Source: an uncultured Clostridia bacterium (GTDB lineage: Bacteria > Bacillota > Clostridia > TANB77 > CAG-508). Taken from it: 64,000 bases of DNA. The notes below the pieces were generated by a model. It did no database searches and had not been told where the DNA came from. It worked only from the letters and a program-made list of their open reading frames with translations. The DNA lies in contig CAKPKP010000009.1 in assembly GCA_934167495.1 (NCBI GenBank), forward strand, positions 1-64,000, read 5' to 3'. The position numbers and the translations under genes were made by a program. Below, one piece after another: positions 25,105 through 34,815 of this stretch; positions within the stretch are counted from its first letter, which is position 1; each line of letters opens with the position of its first letter.

Positions 25105-28100
25105 TTAATTTTTTTCTAAATCTTCTTTTATTTTTTCCAAAACAGCTTTTTTATCATATTTATCAATATACATATATTCATTACCTTTTATACCTGTGCT
25201 AAATGAACAAATTGTGTGGTATTTACAATACTCACAAGGTGTTTTCTTTGCATCATATATTGGTCTTATATCTATCTTACCTTTTAAAATTTCTTTTGAA
25301 ATTTGTTTAATTATTTTTTTTGTGTATTTTTGTAAATTTTCAAATTCTTCTAATTTTAAAGTACTATCTATCTTAGAAGTAATGTTACCTTCTTTTCCTA
25401 TATGCACTGGAATTATATCAGAATATCCAGTGTCTAGTTTATTATCCATAGCTCTTACAACATCAACATTAGCTAAGATTGCACCTTTCATTTTAAACAT
25501 TTTCTTTATTTCTGCACTTATTTCTTCATCTGTAAGATTTCTCTTTTTATCAACTATATTATCTAATAGTGGGAAATATAGTATTCCTGCTGGAATTGCT
25601 TCTTCAGATTCAGTTGCTGCATCTAAATATGTTACTAATTGTATTTGTAATCCAGCTAAAATCTTATTATATTCTACACTTTTAGCAGATGATTTATAAT
25701 CTATTATTCTAATATATTTTTCGCCTTTTACTTCTGCAAAATCAATCCTATCTATTTTTCCTGTAAGTTCTACTTTTTTTCCATCTTCTAAAGTTACAAC
25801 TATAGGCTTCATTTTCGAAGAATTACTAAATTCTATTTCTGTACCATATATATTAAAATCACTTTGCTTTAATCCTAAAACTATATATTCAATTGATTTT
25901 GTTACAACTCTTTTGAGCCTATTAGTTAATACTTTAAACTTTGGTGTACTAGAAAATATATAATATCTTGTTGTAGATAATTTTTCTTCTATTATTCTGT
26001 TTACAATTTTTCTTATTTCATCTGTTTCTATTTTTTTCACATCTATATTTTCATCTTGAATTATTTCAAAAAAAGAATCTATTACTTCATGCATGAAAGA
26101 ACCTGTATCTATTGATTCTATTTTAAATTCTTGCTTGTCTTTTAGTTTCAATCCATATTCTAAGTGAAATGAAAACGGACATTGCCTATATCTTTCTAGC
26201 TTAGAAATACTAGTTTTTAAAGTCTTTCCATATAGTTTTTGCAAATTTTCATCACTTATTTTATCTGGCAAATTAGTGTAATATATCCCGTTTAAAGCTT
26301 TATTGAATTTTATTGAATCATTTTCTTTGTAAAAACTAATTACATTTTTCCAAGTATCTGTTATATTATTTCCTTCTAAAAACTCTTTGTAATTATTTAT
26401 TGCCTCTTCAAAAGTAGCATTATTTGTAGTTATTTCATAAATTTTATTTACAATATCACTTTCTTCTTTTAATTCTTTAAAAAGTTTTTTTATTTTTGTT
26501 ACAATAATTGAAGGTCTTAAAGATTTTCCTTCTTTATCTGAAGATGAGTAAGATAAATATAATTTTTCTTCTGCAATTGTTAATGTTTTATATATATTAA
26601 ATTGACTTTCATATAAATTATCTGTTGTTCCATTTGCAAGTTCTATATTTAATGATTTTAAAATTTCTCTATCTTTATCATTTAAAAATCCTTCATCTTT
26701 GTTTACAGCAGGAAAAATTCCATCATTCATCCCTATAATAAAAATTGCTTTTACTTTATGACTTCTTGATCTGTCTACATCTCCCATTATTACTTGATCT
26801 TGAGTTGCTGGGATTTTTCCTAATCCACTAGTTTTCAATCCTATTTGAAGTATTTCTTTGAATTTATCAAAAGTTAATATATCTTTCTCAAAAATCATTG
26901 CAATTTCATCAAGAACATTACATATTACAGTAAAACTAGCACTATATTCATTTGCAAGTTCTATATTGTCTAAGCTTTCAATTTTTGAATTTATTATGTC
27001 TGGTATCTTTTGTTGAATCAAAAAATTATATAATTCTTTGCATATTAAAAGACCTGTATTTTTATTTTTCAAATTCTCTTTTAACTGGTTTAAAGGTTCT
27101 ACTATTTGCTTTCTTATTGAATTTAGTTTTTCTTGAATATCATTTATTGGTTCATACTCAAAATTTTGATTCCATTTATTATTTCTTATATTCCATTTTG
27201 TACAATAATTCTCTAACATAAATATATCTTCTGGCTCTAGTAAAAGAAGACCAGATTTTATATAGTTAAACATACTTTCATATGAATAATTTTTAGATAA
27301 AACATCTAATAAAGAACTTATGTATTTTACTAATATATTTTTACTTAAATCTTTCTTTTCATCTATAAATATTGGTATATCATATTTTTCAAAAATAGCC
27401 TTTGCATCCGCACTATAATCTTCTAAATTATTTGAAATTATAGATATATCTTTATATCTATAATTATCATCTCTAACTAATTTTACAATTTGTTTGGCAA
27501 CAAACTCAATTTCAGAGTATGGATTTGAGGCTAGAAATAGTTTTATATTTTTTACATTTTCATCATACTTTAATTTGCTTACTTTATATATGTTCTCTTC
27601 TAAAAATCTTAGTTCTGCATTTTTCAATCTATAGTTATTATCTAAATTAACAGGCTTTTCAATATCTACTTTTGCATTTTTTGCAACTGCTAATATCTTT
27701 TTAACTGTAATTTTATTAAAATAAAATATATCGCTTTCTTTATTTGTACTTTCTTCTAAACTATCAGTACATACAGTTACACTTATTTGTTTTACTTTTT
27801 TCAATAATTGTTCTATTATTCTATATTCTTGAAAAGTAAACCCAGCAAATTCGTCTATGTATATATATGAATTATCAAAACTTGTTGTATATTCTAATTT
27901 TTCTGCTAATAAGCTTAATGTATCATTTTCATCTATATAATTATTGCTTATTTTTTCTTGAAATTTAGAATAAATTAAATTAATATCTTTTAATTTTGCT
28001 AATAAATATTTATTATCTGTATTAACATTTTCTAGCATTTCTGTTGATATTCCATGCTTTTTTAACTCAGAATACATTCTTTGAACAAGTTCTATATTTT

Positions 28101-28431
28101 TATCTGATTTTCCCAAAAATTTTAAATCATTTTTATTTTTACTCAAAATATCATAGATAATCATAGCTTTTCCAACTTTAGATAAATGAGTGATATTAGA
28201 GCCTCCGACTTCATTTAAAACTCTATATGCCATTCTACTTAAAGTTAAAACTTCTGCATTTATAACGCTTCCATTTGAAATATCCATAAGCTTTTGTTCC
28301 GCAGTAAAAGAAAATTGTTCTGGAACTACCACAAATATTTTTGAATTACTATTTAATTTTTCTTTTATTTCATTATAAATGTATGTACTTTTTCCCGTAC
28401 CACTTTTTCCATATATTATTCTTAACCCCAT
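25105..28431 (-). CDS. addB: AddB subunit of the AddAB helicase-nuclease
   Basis: A 1108-residue protein. The Walker A at the N-terminus is GKSGTGKST, with FVVVPEQFSFTAEQKLM as the typical AddB follow-up. The C-terminal RecB-type nuclease domain has IRIIDYKSSAKSVEY, and CEYCKYHTICSF together with an upstream Cys (CPFSFHLE) supplies the 4Fe-4S cluster. AddB recognises Chi and cuts the 5' strand during double-strand break repair. It lies 18 bp downstream of the addA C-terminal frame. Confidence 0.95.
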   Translation of the reverse strand: MGLRIIYGKSGTGKSTYIYNEIKEKLNSNSKIFVVVPEQFSFTAEQKLMDISNGSVINAEVLTLSRMAYRVLNEVGGSNITHLSKVGKAMIIYDILSKNKNDLKFLGKSDKNIELVQRMYSELKKHGISTEMLENVNTDNKYLLAKLKDINLIYSKFQEKISNNYIDENDTLSLLAEKLEYTTSFDNSYIYIDEFAGFTFQEYRIIEQLLKKVKQISVTVCTDSLEESTNKESDIFYFNKITVKKILAVAKNAKVDIEKPVNLDNNYRLKNAELRFLEENIYKVSKLKYDENVKNIKLFLASNPYSEIEFVAKQIVKLVRDDNYRYKDISIISNNLEDYSADAKAIFEKYDIPIFIDEKKDLSKNILVKYISSLLDVLSKNYSYESMFNYIKSGLLLLEPEDIFMLENYCTKWNIRNNKWNQNFEYEPINDIQEKLNSIRKQIVEPLNQLKENLKNKNTGLLICKELYNFLIQQKIPDIINSKIESLDNIELANEYSASFTVICNVLDEIAMIFEKDILTFDKFKEILQIGLKTSGLGKIPATQDQVIMGDVDRSRSHKVKAIFIIGMNDGIFPAVNKDEGFLNDKDREILKSLNIELANGTTDNLYESQFNIYKTLTIAEEKLYLSYSSSDKEGKSLRPSIIVTKIKKLFKELKEESDIVNKIYEITTNNATFEEAINNYKEFLEGNNITDTWKNVISFYKENDSIKFNKALNGIYYTNLPDKISDENLQKLYGKTLKTSISKLERYRQCPFSFHLEYGLKLKDKQEFKIESIDTGSFMHEVIDSFFEIIQDENIDVKKIETDEIRKIVNRIIEEKLSTTRYYIFSSTPKFKVLTNRLKRVVTKSIEYIVLGLKQSDFNIYGTEIEFSNSSKMKPIVVTLEDGKKVELTGKIDRIDFAEVKGEKYIRIIDYKSSAKSVEYNKILAGLQIQLVTYLDAATESEEAIPAGILYFPLLDNIVDKKRNLTDEEISAEIKKMFKMKGAILANVDVVRAMDNKLDTGYSDIIPVHIGKEGNITSKIDSTLKLEEFENLQKYTKKIIKQISKEILKGKIDIRPIYDAKKTPCEYCKYHTICSFSTGIKGNEYMYIDKYDKKAVLEKIKEDLEKN

Positions 28432-28448
28432 AATTTATCACCTTATGT

Positions 28449-28937
28449 TTAATCTAAATTAATTAATATTTCTTTATTTAAGTATAATGAGTATATATAT
28501 GTTTTATAAACATTTTTATTTAATGATATTTCTAATGCTTGTTTATATATTTTTAATTGATTTTTATACTTTTCTTTTAACTCATTTTCATCTTTAACTT
28601 TATCTGTTTTATAATCAACTAGAATTAAATTTCCATCTTTATCTATAAAATATAAATCTATTATTCCTTGTACTAATATTTTCTCATCAACATCCACATT
28701 ACACAAATCTTTTGCTGGAATATCTATATAAAAAGGTTGTTCTTTATAAATCATTTTTGCACTCGCTATATTCTTTGCAAATTCAGATTTAATAAAATTA
28801 ATTATTTTATTAATATCAATAGCTTCTGCCTCTGTTTGTGTTATTATTTTAGATAAAACTAAATTGTTTATTAATTCTTCTATTTTTTCATAGTTATACT
28901 CTTGTTTTAAGTCCATTTTTTGTAATACTAAATGCAT
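28449..28937 (-). pseudogene. addA: AddA C-terminal nuclease domain in a shifted frame
   Basis: A 162-residue frame continuing AddA: MHLVLQKMDL matches the start of the AddA nuclease module, and GIIDLYFI...LILVDYKTDKV holds the catalytic Asp and DYK residues, all intact. It overlaps the helicase frame by 44 bp in the +1 frame relative to it. Either a one-base insertion broke addA, or a +1 ribosomal shift joins the two, or the ATG at 28937 starts a separate subunit; I see no good Shine-Dalgarno sequence there. Its reading frame is fully open, so it is either recent damage or functional. Confidence 0.75.
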
Positions 28938-31900
28938 TAATGTTCCGCTTCTTTGCAGAAGTTATAACATTTTTATCATTATTTAAAAACTTAGGTACTG
29001 TAGAGATTAATTGCTTTTCATTATTATTTAAGTTAGATAAATCTTCAATCTTTTCTTCTTCCTCAAACTGCTTTACTTTAGTTACAGTACTTTTACTTGG
29101 AATTTTTATTGAAAATGAATATTTATACTTCCAATTTAAAAGCTTATTTATACTTTCAAATTCATTTTTATATTCATTATAATCAAGTTCATTCATATCT
29201 TCTTTAGTTTTTATTTCAGTATTTAAAACATCAGATTTATTATAACAATATATATCTATTAAATCTTTTATATTATCTTTATTGTTTAAAATAACTAATT
29301 CTATCCAATCTAAATATGATTTATATTTTTTTACTAATAAATGATTTATTTTATTGTTATCTTTTTCATATACATCTAGTAATTCTTTTTTCTTCTCTAG
29401 TTCTTTTTCATAATTTTTAGAAATACCTGTTATTATAAGTTTTTCTCTAGCTCTAGTTAAAGCAACATATAAAACTCTCATCTCTTCTGATAAAACTTCT
29501 TCTTTTGCCTTTACTTTTATTGCTTCTTTAGCAGCTGTACTATATGAAATGCTTCTTTCATAATTTATATACTTTGGTCCTAATCCTATATTTTGATGAA
29601 GTAAAATGCTATCATTTAAATCTCTTAAATTAAATTTTTTATTTGTATTACACAAAAACACAACAGGGAACTCTAATCCTTTACTTTTATGAATACTCAT
29701 TATTCTAATAACATTTTCGTTTTCGCCTATTATTTTTGCTGATGATAAATCTGTATTTCCTTTTTTCAAATTATCAATAAATCTTATAAAATTGTATAAT
29801 CCTTTAAAGCTAGTTTTTTCATATGATTTTGCTCTTTCAAAAAGCATTTTTAAATTTCCTTGTCTTAAGGCTCCATTAGGCATTAATGAAACATAATAAA
29901 AATATCCTGTGTCTAGATAAATTTTCCAAATTAACTCGTCTAAACTTAAATATTCACTTTCTTTTCTCCAATTATTTAATCTATTTAAAAAATTATTTAC
30001 TTTATCTTTTAATTCATCTTTTAGTTCTTCCTTAGCTTTTAATAAAGTTTCATAAAATCCAGTTTGTCTATCTATTAATCTTATTGTAACTATTTCATTA
30101 TCTGTAAAGCCTCCTATGTAAGACCTAAGTACTGTTACAAGTGGAATATCTTGCATAGGATTATCTATAATTTTAAGTAATGACATTATTGTTTGAATTT
30201 CTATCGAATCTAAATATTCAGCTGAACTATCACTAAATACAGGAAAGCCTTTATTTGCAATTACTTTTTCATATATTGGAGCTGAACTACTTGTAGATCT
30301 AAGTAATATTACTATGTCTTTATATGTTAATTTTCTATATCCTAACTTTTTATCAAATACATAATTATTTCCATTAAGTAATTCTTCAATTTTATTTGCA
30401 ACAAAATTCGCCTCTAATTCAGTGTTTTCCATTTTCATATTATTGTTTTGCTTAAAGTCTTCAAGCACACTTTCATCTTCATCATCAAGCTCTTCTGTTT
30501 CTTCCTCCTCTGTATTTATAATACAGAGTTCAGCTTTATTTAACAAATTCACATTTTCAATATCAGGATTTTTATATGGGTTTCCTTCATTCAAATATTC
30601 TTCTTCGTTATAATCAATATCTCCTAATAATTTACTCATTATATTTTCAAATACAATATTTGTTAAATCTAAAACATTTTTTCTACTTCTAAAATTTTTA
30701 AAAAGCTTAATTTTTAGACCACTATCATTGCTTGTATTTATTGCATAATCTTCATATTTTTTTAAGAATAACTCTGGACTAGCTTGTCTAAATTTATATA
30801 TACTTTGCTTAACATCTCCTACCATATAAACATTGTTTCCTCTTGATATGGTAGTTAGTATCTTTTCTTGAACTAAATTACTATCTTGATATTCGTCAAT
30901 TGCAATTTCAACAAATTTTTCTCTATATGTTTTTGCAACATCTGTTGCTACAAACTCTCCGTTTTCATCTTTTTTCACTAATATCTTTAAAGCAAAATGT
31001 TCTATATCATTAAAATCTATTATATTTTTTTCTCTTTTTTTAGCTTGATATCTATTACTAAATTCTAAAATTAATTTTTCTATAATTTTTAAACAATCAT
31101 ACATGGCATAAATATCTGAATTTGCATCTTTTGAATTATATAATAAGATTTTATTATATGCTGTTTTAAACTTGTCTTTAATTATGTCTCTACTTTTTTT
31201 ACTATCAGTAACTAAATCTGTTATTAGCTTTTTATCTGTTGGCCATGTTTTAAACTTTATTCCTTTAGATTCCTCAAAAGCTAAGTCCCAATTGTTTAAA
31301 CATTTTGAAAAATTATCTAAAACTTCTATATCACTTTCTATTGTTTTAGTATATTTATCTAATTCATCAAATTTAATTAGTTTATTTCTTATAGTTTTTA
31401 ATCCATTTATACAATCTATAGTTTCGTCTTTTAAATCATTTAATAATATTTCTCCCCAAATAGTACTAGAAAAATCTTCTTCTAATTTATTTTCTAAATT
31501 AAATTTTTGTACATTTTCGTGTAACCATTCTTCTGGAAACGGACTACTTTGAACAAATTTATATATCTTTAAAATTAACTCTTTTAATGGTTCGTCGCCT
31601 TTATATCCAGTATATGTATCTATTAATTTTAAAAATTCATTATTCTCTGATTCATATAATTCTTCAAATAACTCCTCTAAAGTTTCATCTTTTAAAATAA
31701 CTATTTCTTCTTCGGCACCTATTCTAAAATTAGAAGAAATATCTAATTCAAAGAAATTGTTTTTTATTACATCTAAACAAAAAGAATGTATGGTACAAAT
31801 ATTGGATTTATTAAGCAATATAATTTGTTTTTGTAAATTTGTATTCTCAGGTTCTTCTTCTATTTTTTTATAAATAGCATCCAAAATTCTCTCTCTCATT

Positions 31901-32094
31901 TCAGATGCAGCAGCATTAGTAAAAGTTACTACAAGTAATTTATCTATATCTATTCCTTCTTTAATAATTTTTTGTATTATTCTTTCTACTAAAACTGCTG
32001 TTTTTCCACTACCAGCAGCAGCCGCTACTAAAATATTAGAACCATTTTTTTCAATTGCATCTAATTGCTCATTTGTCCATTTATTAGTACTCAT
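28894..32094 (-). CDS. addA: AddA helicase part, truncated by a frame break
   Basis: A 1066-residue UvrD/RecB-type helicase. Motif I is VAAAAGSGKTAVLVERI, motif II IDEYQDSN, motif III/IV VGDVKQSIYKFRQA, and motif VI VLYVALTRAREKLI. The usual AddA is about 1200 residues with a C-terminal nuclease domain; here the frame ends 16 residues after the break near 28945. Dropping one base in GCAAAGAAGCGG gives SAKSGTLMH, which aligns residue for residue with the family consensus at that point. GGAGG precedes the ATG. Confidence 0.9.
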   Translation of the reverse strand: MSTNKWTNEQLDAIEKNGSNILVAAAAGSGKTAVLVERIIQKIIKEGIDIDKLLVVTFTNAAASEMRERILDAIYKKIEEEPENTNLQKQIILLNKSNICTIHSFCLDVIKNNFFELDISSNFRIGAEEEIVILKDETLEELFEELYESENNEFLKLIDTYTGYKGDEPLKELILKIYKFVQSSPFPEEWLHENVQKFNLENKLEEDFSSTIWGEILLNDLKDETIDCINGLKTIRNKLIKFDELDKYTKTIESDIEVLDNFSKCLNNWDLAFEESKGIKFKTWPTDKKLITDLVTDSKKSRDIIKDKFKTAYNKILLYNSKDANSDIYAMYDCLKIIEKLILEFSNRYQAKKREKNIIDFNDIEHFALKILVKKDENGEFVATDVAKTYREKFVEIAIDEYQDSNLVQEKILTTISRGNNVYMVGDVKQSIYKFRQASPELFLKKYEDYAINTSNDSGLKIKLFKNFRSRKNVLDLTNIVFENIMSKLLGDIDYNEEEYLNEGNPYKNPDIENVNLLNKAELCIINTEEEETEELDDEDESVLEDFKQNNNMKMENTELEANFVANKIEELLNGNNYVFDKKLGYRKLTYKDIVILLRSTSSSAPIYEKVIANKGFPVFSDSSAEYLDSIEIQTIMSLLKIIDNPMQDIPLVTVLRSYIGGFTDNEIVTIRLIDRQTGFYETLLKAKEELKDELKDKVNNFLNRLNNWRKESEYLSLDELIWKIYLDTGYFYYVSLMPNGALRQGNLKMLFERAKSYEKTSFKGLYNFIRFIDNLKKGNTDLSSAKIIGENENVIRIMSIHKSKGLEFPVVFLCNTNKKFNLRDLNDSILLHQNIGLGPKYINYERSISYSTAAKEAIKVKAKEEVLSEEMRVLYVALTRAREKLIITGISKNYEKELEKKKELLDVYEKDNNKINHLLVKKYKSYLDWIELVILNNKDNIKDLIDIYCYNKSDVLNTEIKTKEDMNELDYNEYKNEFESINKLLNWKYKYSFSIKIPSKSTVTKVKQFEEEEKIEDLSNLNNNEKQLISTVPKFLNNDKNVITSAKKRNINAFSITKNGLKTRV

Positions 32095-32111
32095 ACTGTT
32101 TCCTCCAATTT

Positions 32112-32795
32112 TTAGTTACTTTCTTCTAATATCTTCCATGAACCAGTAAGTTCTGGCATACAATTAAATGTTAATCTTTCATTTGTTATTGGATGATTAA
32201 ATTGTAATTCATATGCCCATAAGCAAATTTGCTTTCCTCTACCTCTAGTTCCATACTTCTGATCACCATATATACTATGTCCTCTAGATGAAAACTGTAA
32301 TCTTATTTGATGATGTCTACCAGTATGCAAATTTACTTTTACAACTGATAAATTTATTTCACTATTGTATTTTAAAACTTCATAATCTAGAGATGCAAGT
32401 TTAGCATTTTTAGTATTCTTATCTACTACCTTACTCGTATTTGTTCTTTCATTTTTTAATAGATAATCTTCAAAAACACCAGTATCACTTTCCATTTTTC
32501 CATCAACTATTACTAGATATTTTTTACTAAAATTTTTTTCTCTTACTTGATTACTTAATCTTGACGCAGCCTTAGAAGTTTTTGCAAAAACCATTACTCC
32601 TCCAACTGGTCTATCTAATCTATGTATTAGACCTAAATAAACATCGCCTGGTTTATTATATTTTTCTTTTAAATATGCTTTTATAATAGTAAGCATATCT
32701 TCATCACCTGTTTTATCTCCTTGTGAAGGTACGTTTACCATTTTTTCAACTACTATAATATGGTTGTCCTCATAAATTACATTTAAATTTTTCAT
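32112..32795 (-). CDS. RluA-family RNA pseudouridine synthase
   Basis: A 227-residue protein. The catalytic Asp lies in GLIHRLDRPVGGVMVFAK (HRLD motif) and TGRHHQIRLQF is the RNA-binding/active-site motif of the family. No S4 domain is visible, so the target RNA is unclear. The ATG at 32795, 3 nt after the preceding gene's stop and behind GGGA, is preferred to an ATG at 32810 with no ribosome binding site. Confidence 0.9.
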   Translation of the reverse strand: MKNLNVIYEDNHIIVVEKMVNVPSQGDKTGDEDMLTIIKAYLKEKYNKPGDVYLGLIHRLDRPVGGVMVFAKTSKAASRLSNQVREKNFSKKYLVIVDGKMESDTGVFEDYLLKNERTNTSKVVDKNTKNAKLASLDYEVLKYNSEINLSVVKVNLHTGRHHQIRLQFSSRGHSIYGDQKYGTRGRGKQICLWAYELQFNHPITNERLTFNCMPELTGSWKILEESN

Positions 32796-32797
32796 AT

Positions 32798-33655
32798 CTA
32801 TTTTTCCCATCTACAATAAATTCCACATGGTAATACTAAATTTGAATTAGACATTGGAATTCCTATTTCTCCTGCTGATATAGACCCTTTCTTCTTGATA
32901 TTTAATTTTAAAATATTAGCTAAAACCTCTGAAGATGTTCCTGTTGTATATGAATTTATTAAGAAAAATAAAGGATTATCTGATAAAACTTGCATACAAA
33001 GTTCAACTAAATCTGAAATATTATCTTCAAATTGCCATACTTCTCCATTTTTTCCTCTACCATATGAAGGTGGATCCATTATAATAGCATCATATTTATT
33101 TCCTCTTCTTATTTCTCTTTGAACAAATTTAACAACATCATCTATTATAAATCTAACTTTTCTATCTGATAATTTAGAAGATTCTACATTCTCCTTTGCC
33201 CAAGCTACCATACCTTTTGAACTATCAACATGACAAACAGAAGCACCTGCTGAAAGGCATGCAACAGTTGCACCACCTGTATAAGCAAATAAATTTAGAA
33301 CATTAATCTGTCTTTTTTCATTTTTAATTTTATTTATCATCCAATCCCAATTAACAGCTTGCTCTGGAAATAAACCTGTATGTTTAAATCCCATTGGCTT
33401 AATATTGAATGTTAAATTTTTATATTTAATTTGCCAACTTTCTGGTAGCTTCTTTTTATAATCCCATCCACCACCTCCTGATTGACTTCTTTTATATCTT
33501 GCATTTGCATCTTTCCACTTATTTTCAAAGGATTTCTTTTTCCATATTATCTGTGGATCTGGTCTTATTAATGTAATATTTCCCCATCTTTCTAATTTTT
33601 CTCCATTTGCCATATCTATTATTTCGTAGTCTTTCCATTCATTTGCTAAATTCAT
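32798..33655 (-). CDS. class I SAM-dependent rRNA methyltransferase (RlmI/RlmK-like, no PUA domain)
   Basis: A 285-residue protein. SAM motif I is NLFAYTGGATVACLSAG, the following acidic strand is VCHVDSSKGMVAWA, and the catalytic motif is DPPSYGRG. These are the marks of cytosine-C5 or guanine-N7 23S rRNA methyltransferases of the RlmI/RlmK group. The PUA domain found in RlmI is absent. It is followed at once by an RNA pseudouridine synthase gene, making an RNA-modification pair. Confidence 0.87.
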   Translation of the reverse strand: MNLANEWKDYEIIDMANGEKLERWGNITLIRPDPQIIWKKKSFENKWKDANARYKRSQSGGGGWDYKKKLPESWQIKYKNLTFNIKPMGFKHTGLFPEQAVNWDWMINKIKNEKRQINVLNLFAYTGGATVACLSAGASVCHVDSSKGMVAWAKENVESSKLSDRKVRFIIDDVVKFVQREIRRGNKYDAIIMDPPSYGRGKNGEVWQFEDNISDLVELCMQVLSDNPLFFLINSYTTGTSSEVLANILKLNIKKKGSISAGEIGIPMSNSNLVLPCGIYCRWEK

Positions 33656-33669
33656 ATTTCAACCTTCCT

Positions 33670-34518
33670 TTATCCATTTATATATTCTATTATATCATTT
33701 ATACTTTTTTCTGGAGTTGATGCTCCTGCCATTATTCCAATTTTATTAAATCTATGTACATTGTTTAAGTCTATATTATCTTTAGTTTGAACTAGTATTA
33801 CATTTTCACAATTATTAACTGATATATCATATAATTTTTTTGTATTAGCACTATTTTTTCCACCAATTATAATCATTAACTCAACTTCTTTTGCGATTTT
33901 TTCTGTTTCTTCTTGTCTTAATTTTGTAGCATTGCAAATGGTTTTATTAACAATTAGTTCACACTCTTCTGCTAAAGATTTTATTTTATTTACTAATACA
34001 TCAAATTTTTCCATAGAAAATGTAGTTTGTGCAAATATGTATATTTTATTAAAACCACTTTTCTTTACTTTTTCTAAAGCTAATTCAATATCATCTTCAT
34101 TTTCTATAATAAAGCTATTATCTGCAAAACTAGCAGTAGCAATAGATTCTGGATGGTACTTTTCTCCTATTATAAAAACAAATCCATTATCTGAACAACT
34201 TTCAACTTTCCTATGTATTGCAAGTACACTTGGACAAGTTAAATCTATTATTTCAATTTTATTTTCTTCTGCATATTTATATACATTTTTACTTATACCA
34301 TGTGCTCTAAATATAACTTTACATCCAGACTTTACTTCACTTATATCATTTACTGTAATCATACCTTTTTTTTCTAATGATTCTACAACTTGTTTATTAT
34401 GAACTAACTCACCTAAGCAATAAATATTTTTATTTTTTTCAACACTCTCATTTGCCTTTTCAACTGCATTTTTTACTCCATAACAAAATCCAGCTTTTTC
34501 GCCTAATATAATCTCCAT
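33670..34518 (-). CDS. ispH: 4-hydroxy-3-methylbut-2-enyl diphosphate reductase
   Basis: A 282-residue Fe-S enzyme of the MEP isoprenoid pathway. The cluster cysteines are in AGFCYGV (residue 12), LTCPSV (about 95) and CNATKLRQEE (about 195). Conserved His residues occur in GELVHN and RAHGISK. It reduces HMBPP to IPP and DMAPP. Some clostridial homologues are fused to ribosomal protein S1; this one is stand-alone. Followed by the methyltransferase gene at 15 bp. Confidence 0.96.
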   Translation of the reverse strand: MEIILGEKAGFCYGVKNAVEKANESVEKNKNIYCLGELVHNKQVVESLEKKGMITVNDISEVKSGCKVIFRAHGISKNVYKYAEENKIEIIDLTCPSVLAIHRKVESCSDNGFVFIIGEKYHPESIATASFADNSFIIENEDDIELALEKVKKSGFNKIYIFAQTTFSMEKFDVLVNKIKSLAEECELIVNKTICNATKLRQEETEKIAKEVELMIIIGGKNSANTKKLYDISVNNCENVILVQTKDNIDLNNVHRFNKIGIMAGASTPEKSINDIIEYING

Positions 34519-34583
34519 TTTTTACTTCCTTTAATTAATTTTCTCTAGCAAATATATTATCATAAAAACTATACTTTTACAAC

Positions 34584-34697
34584 TTATATCAATTTTAATA
34601 TATTTATAAAATTATAAACCAAAACAAAATTTATTATCATAAAAAATATTAAACTTACAACTAAACCTATTAAAACTTTTTTCGCATTCTTTCCCAT
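34584..34697 (-). CDS. 37-residue single-pass membrane protein
   Basis: ATG at 34697 with AGGGGG about 9 nt upstream; an ATG at 34706 abuts that site and is less likely. The product begins MGKNAKKVLIGLVVSLIFF: a Lys-rich start then one hydrophobic helix to the end. It lies between uvrC and ispH on the same strand. No family recognised; its architecture is like the 38-residue protein at 15615-15731. Confidence 0.5.
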   Translation of the reverse strand: MGKNAKKVLIGLVVSLIFFMIINFVLVYNFINILKLI

Positions 34698-34815
34698 TCT
34701 ATTCATCCCCCTATATGTATTATATATTCAAAGGGATTTTAATTATGCATATTTTTCTAGGACAAAGAAAGACAAAAATAGACAACCAGCTTTAACCCTT
34801 ATACACTTTTTTAGG

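Noticed and set aside
28449..28937. Separate nuclease gene with its own start at 28937
   Set aside because: No usable ribosome binding site, and the homology continues without a gap from the upstream helicase frame; treated as the AddA C-terminus. A true split cannot be fully excluded.
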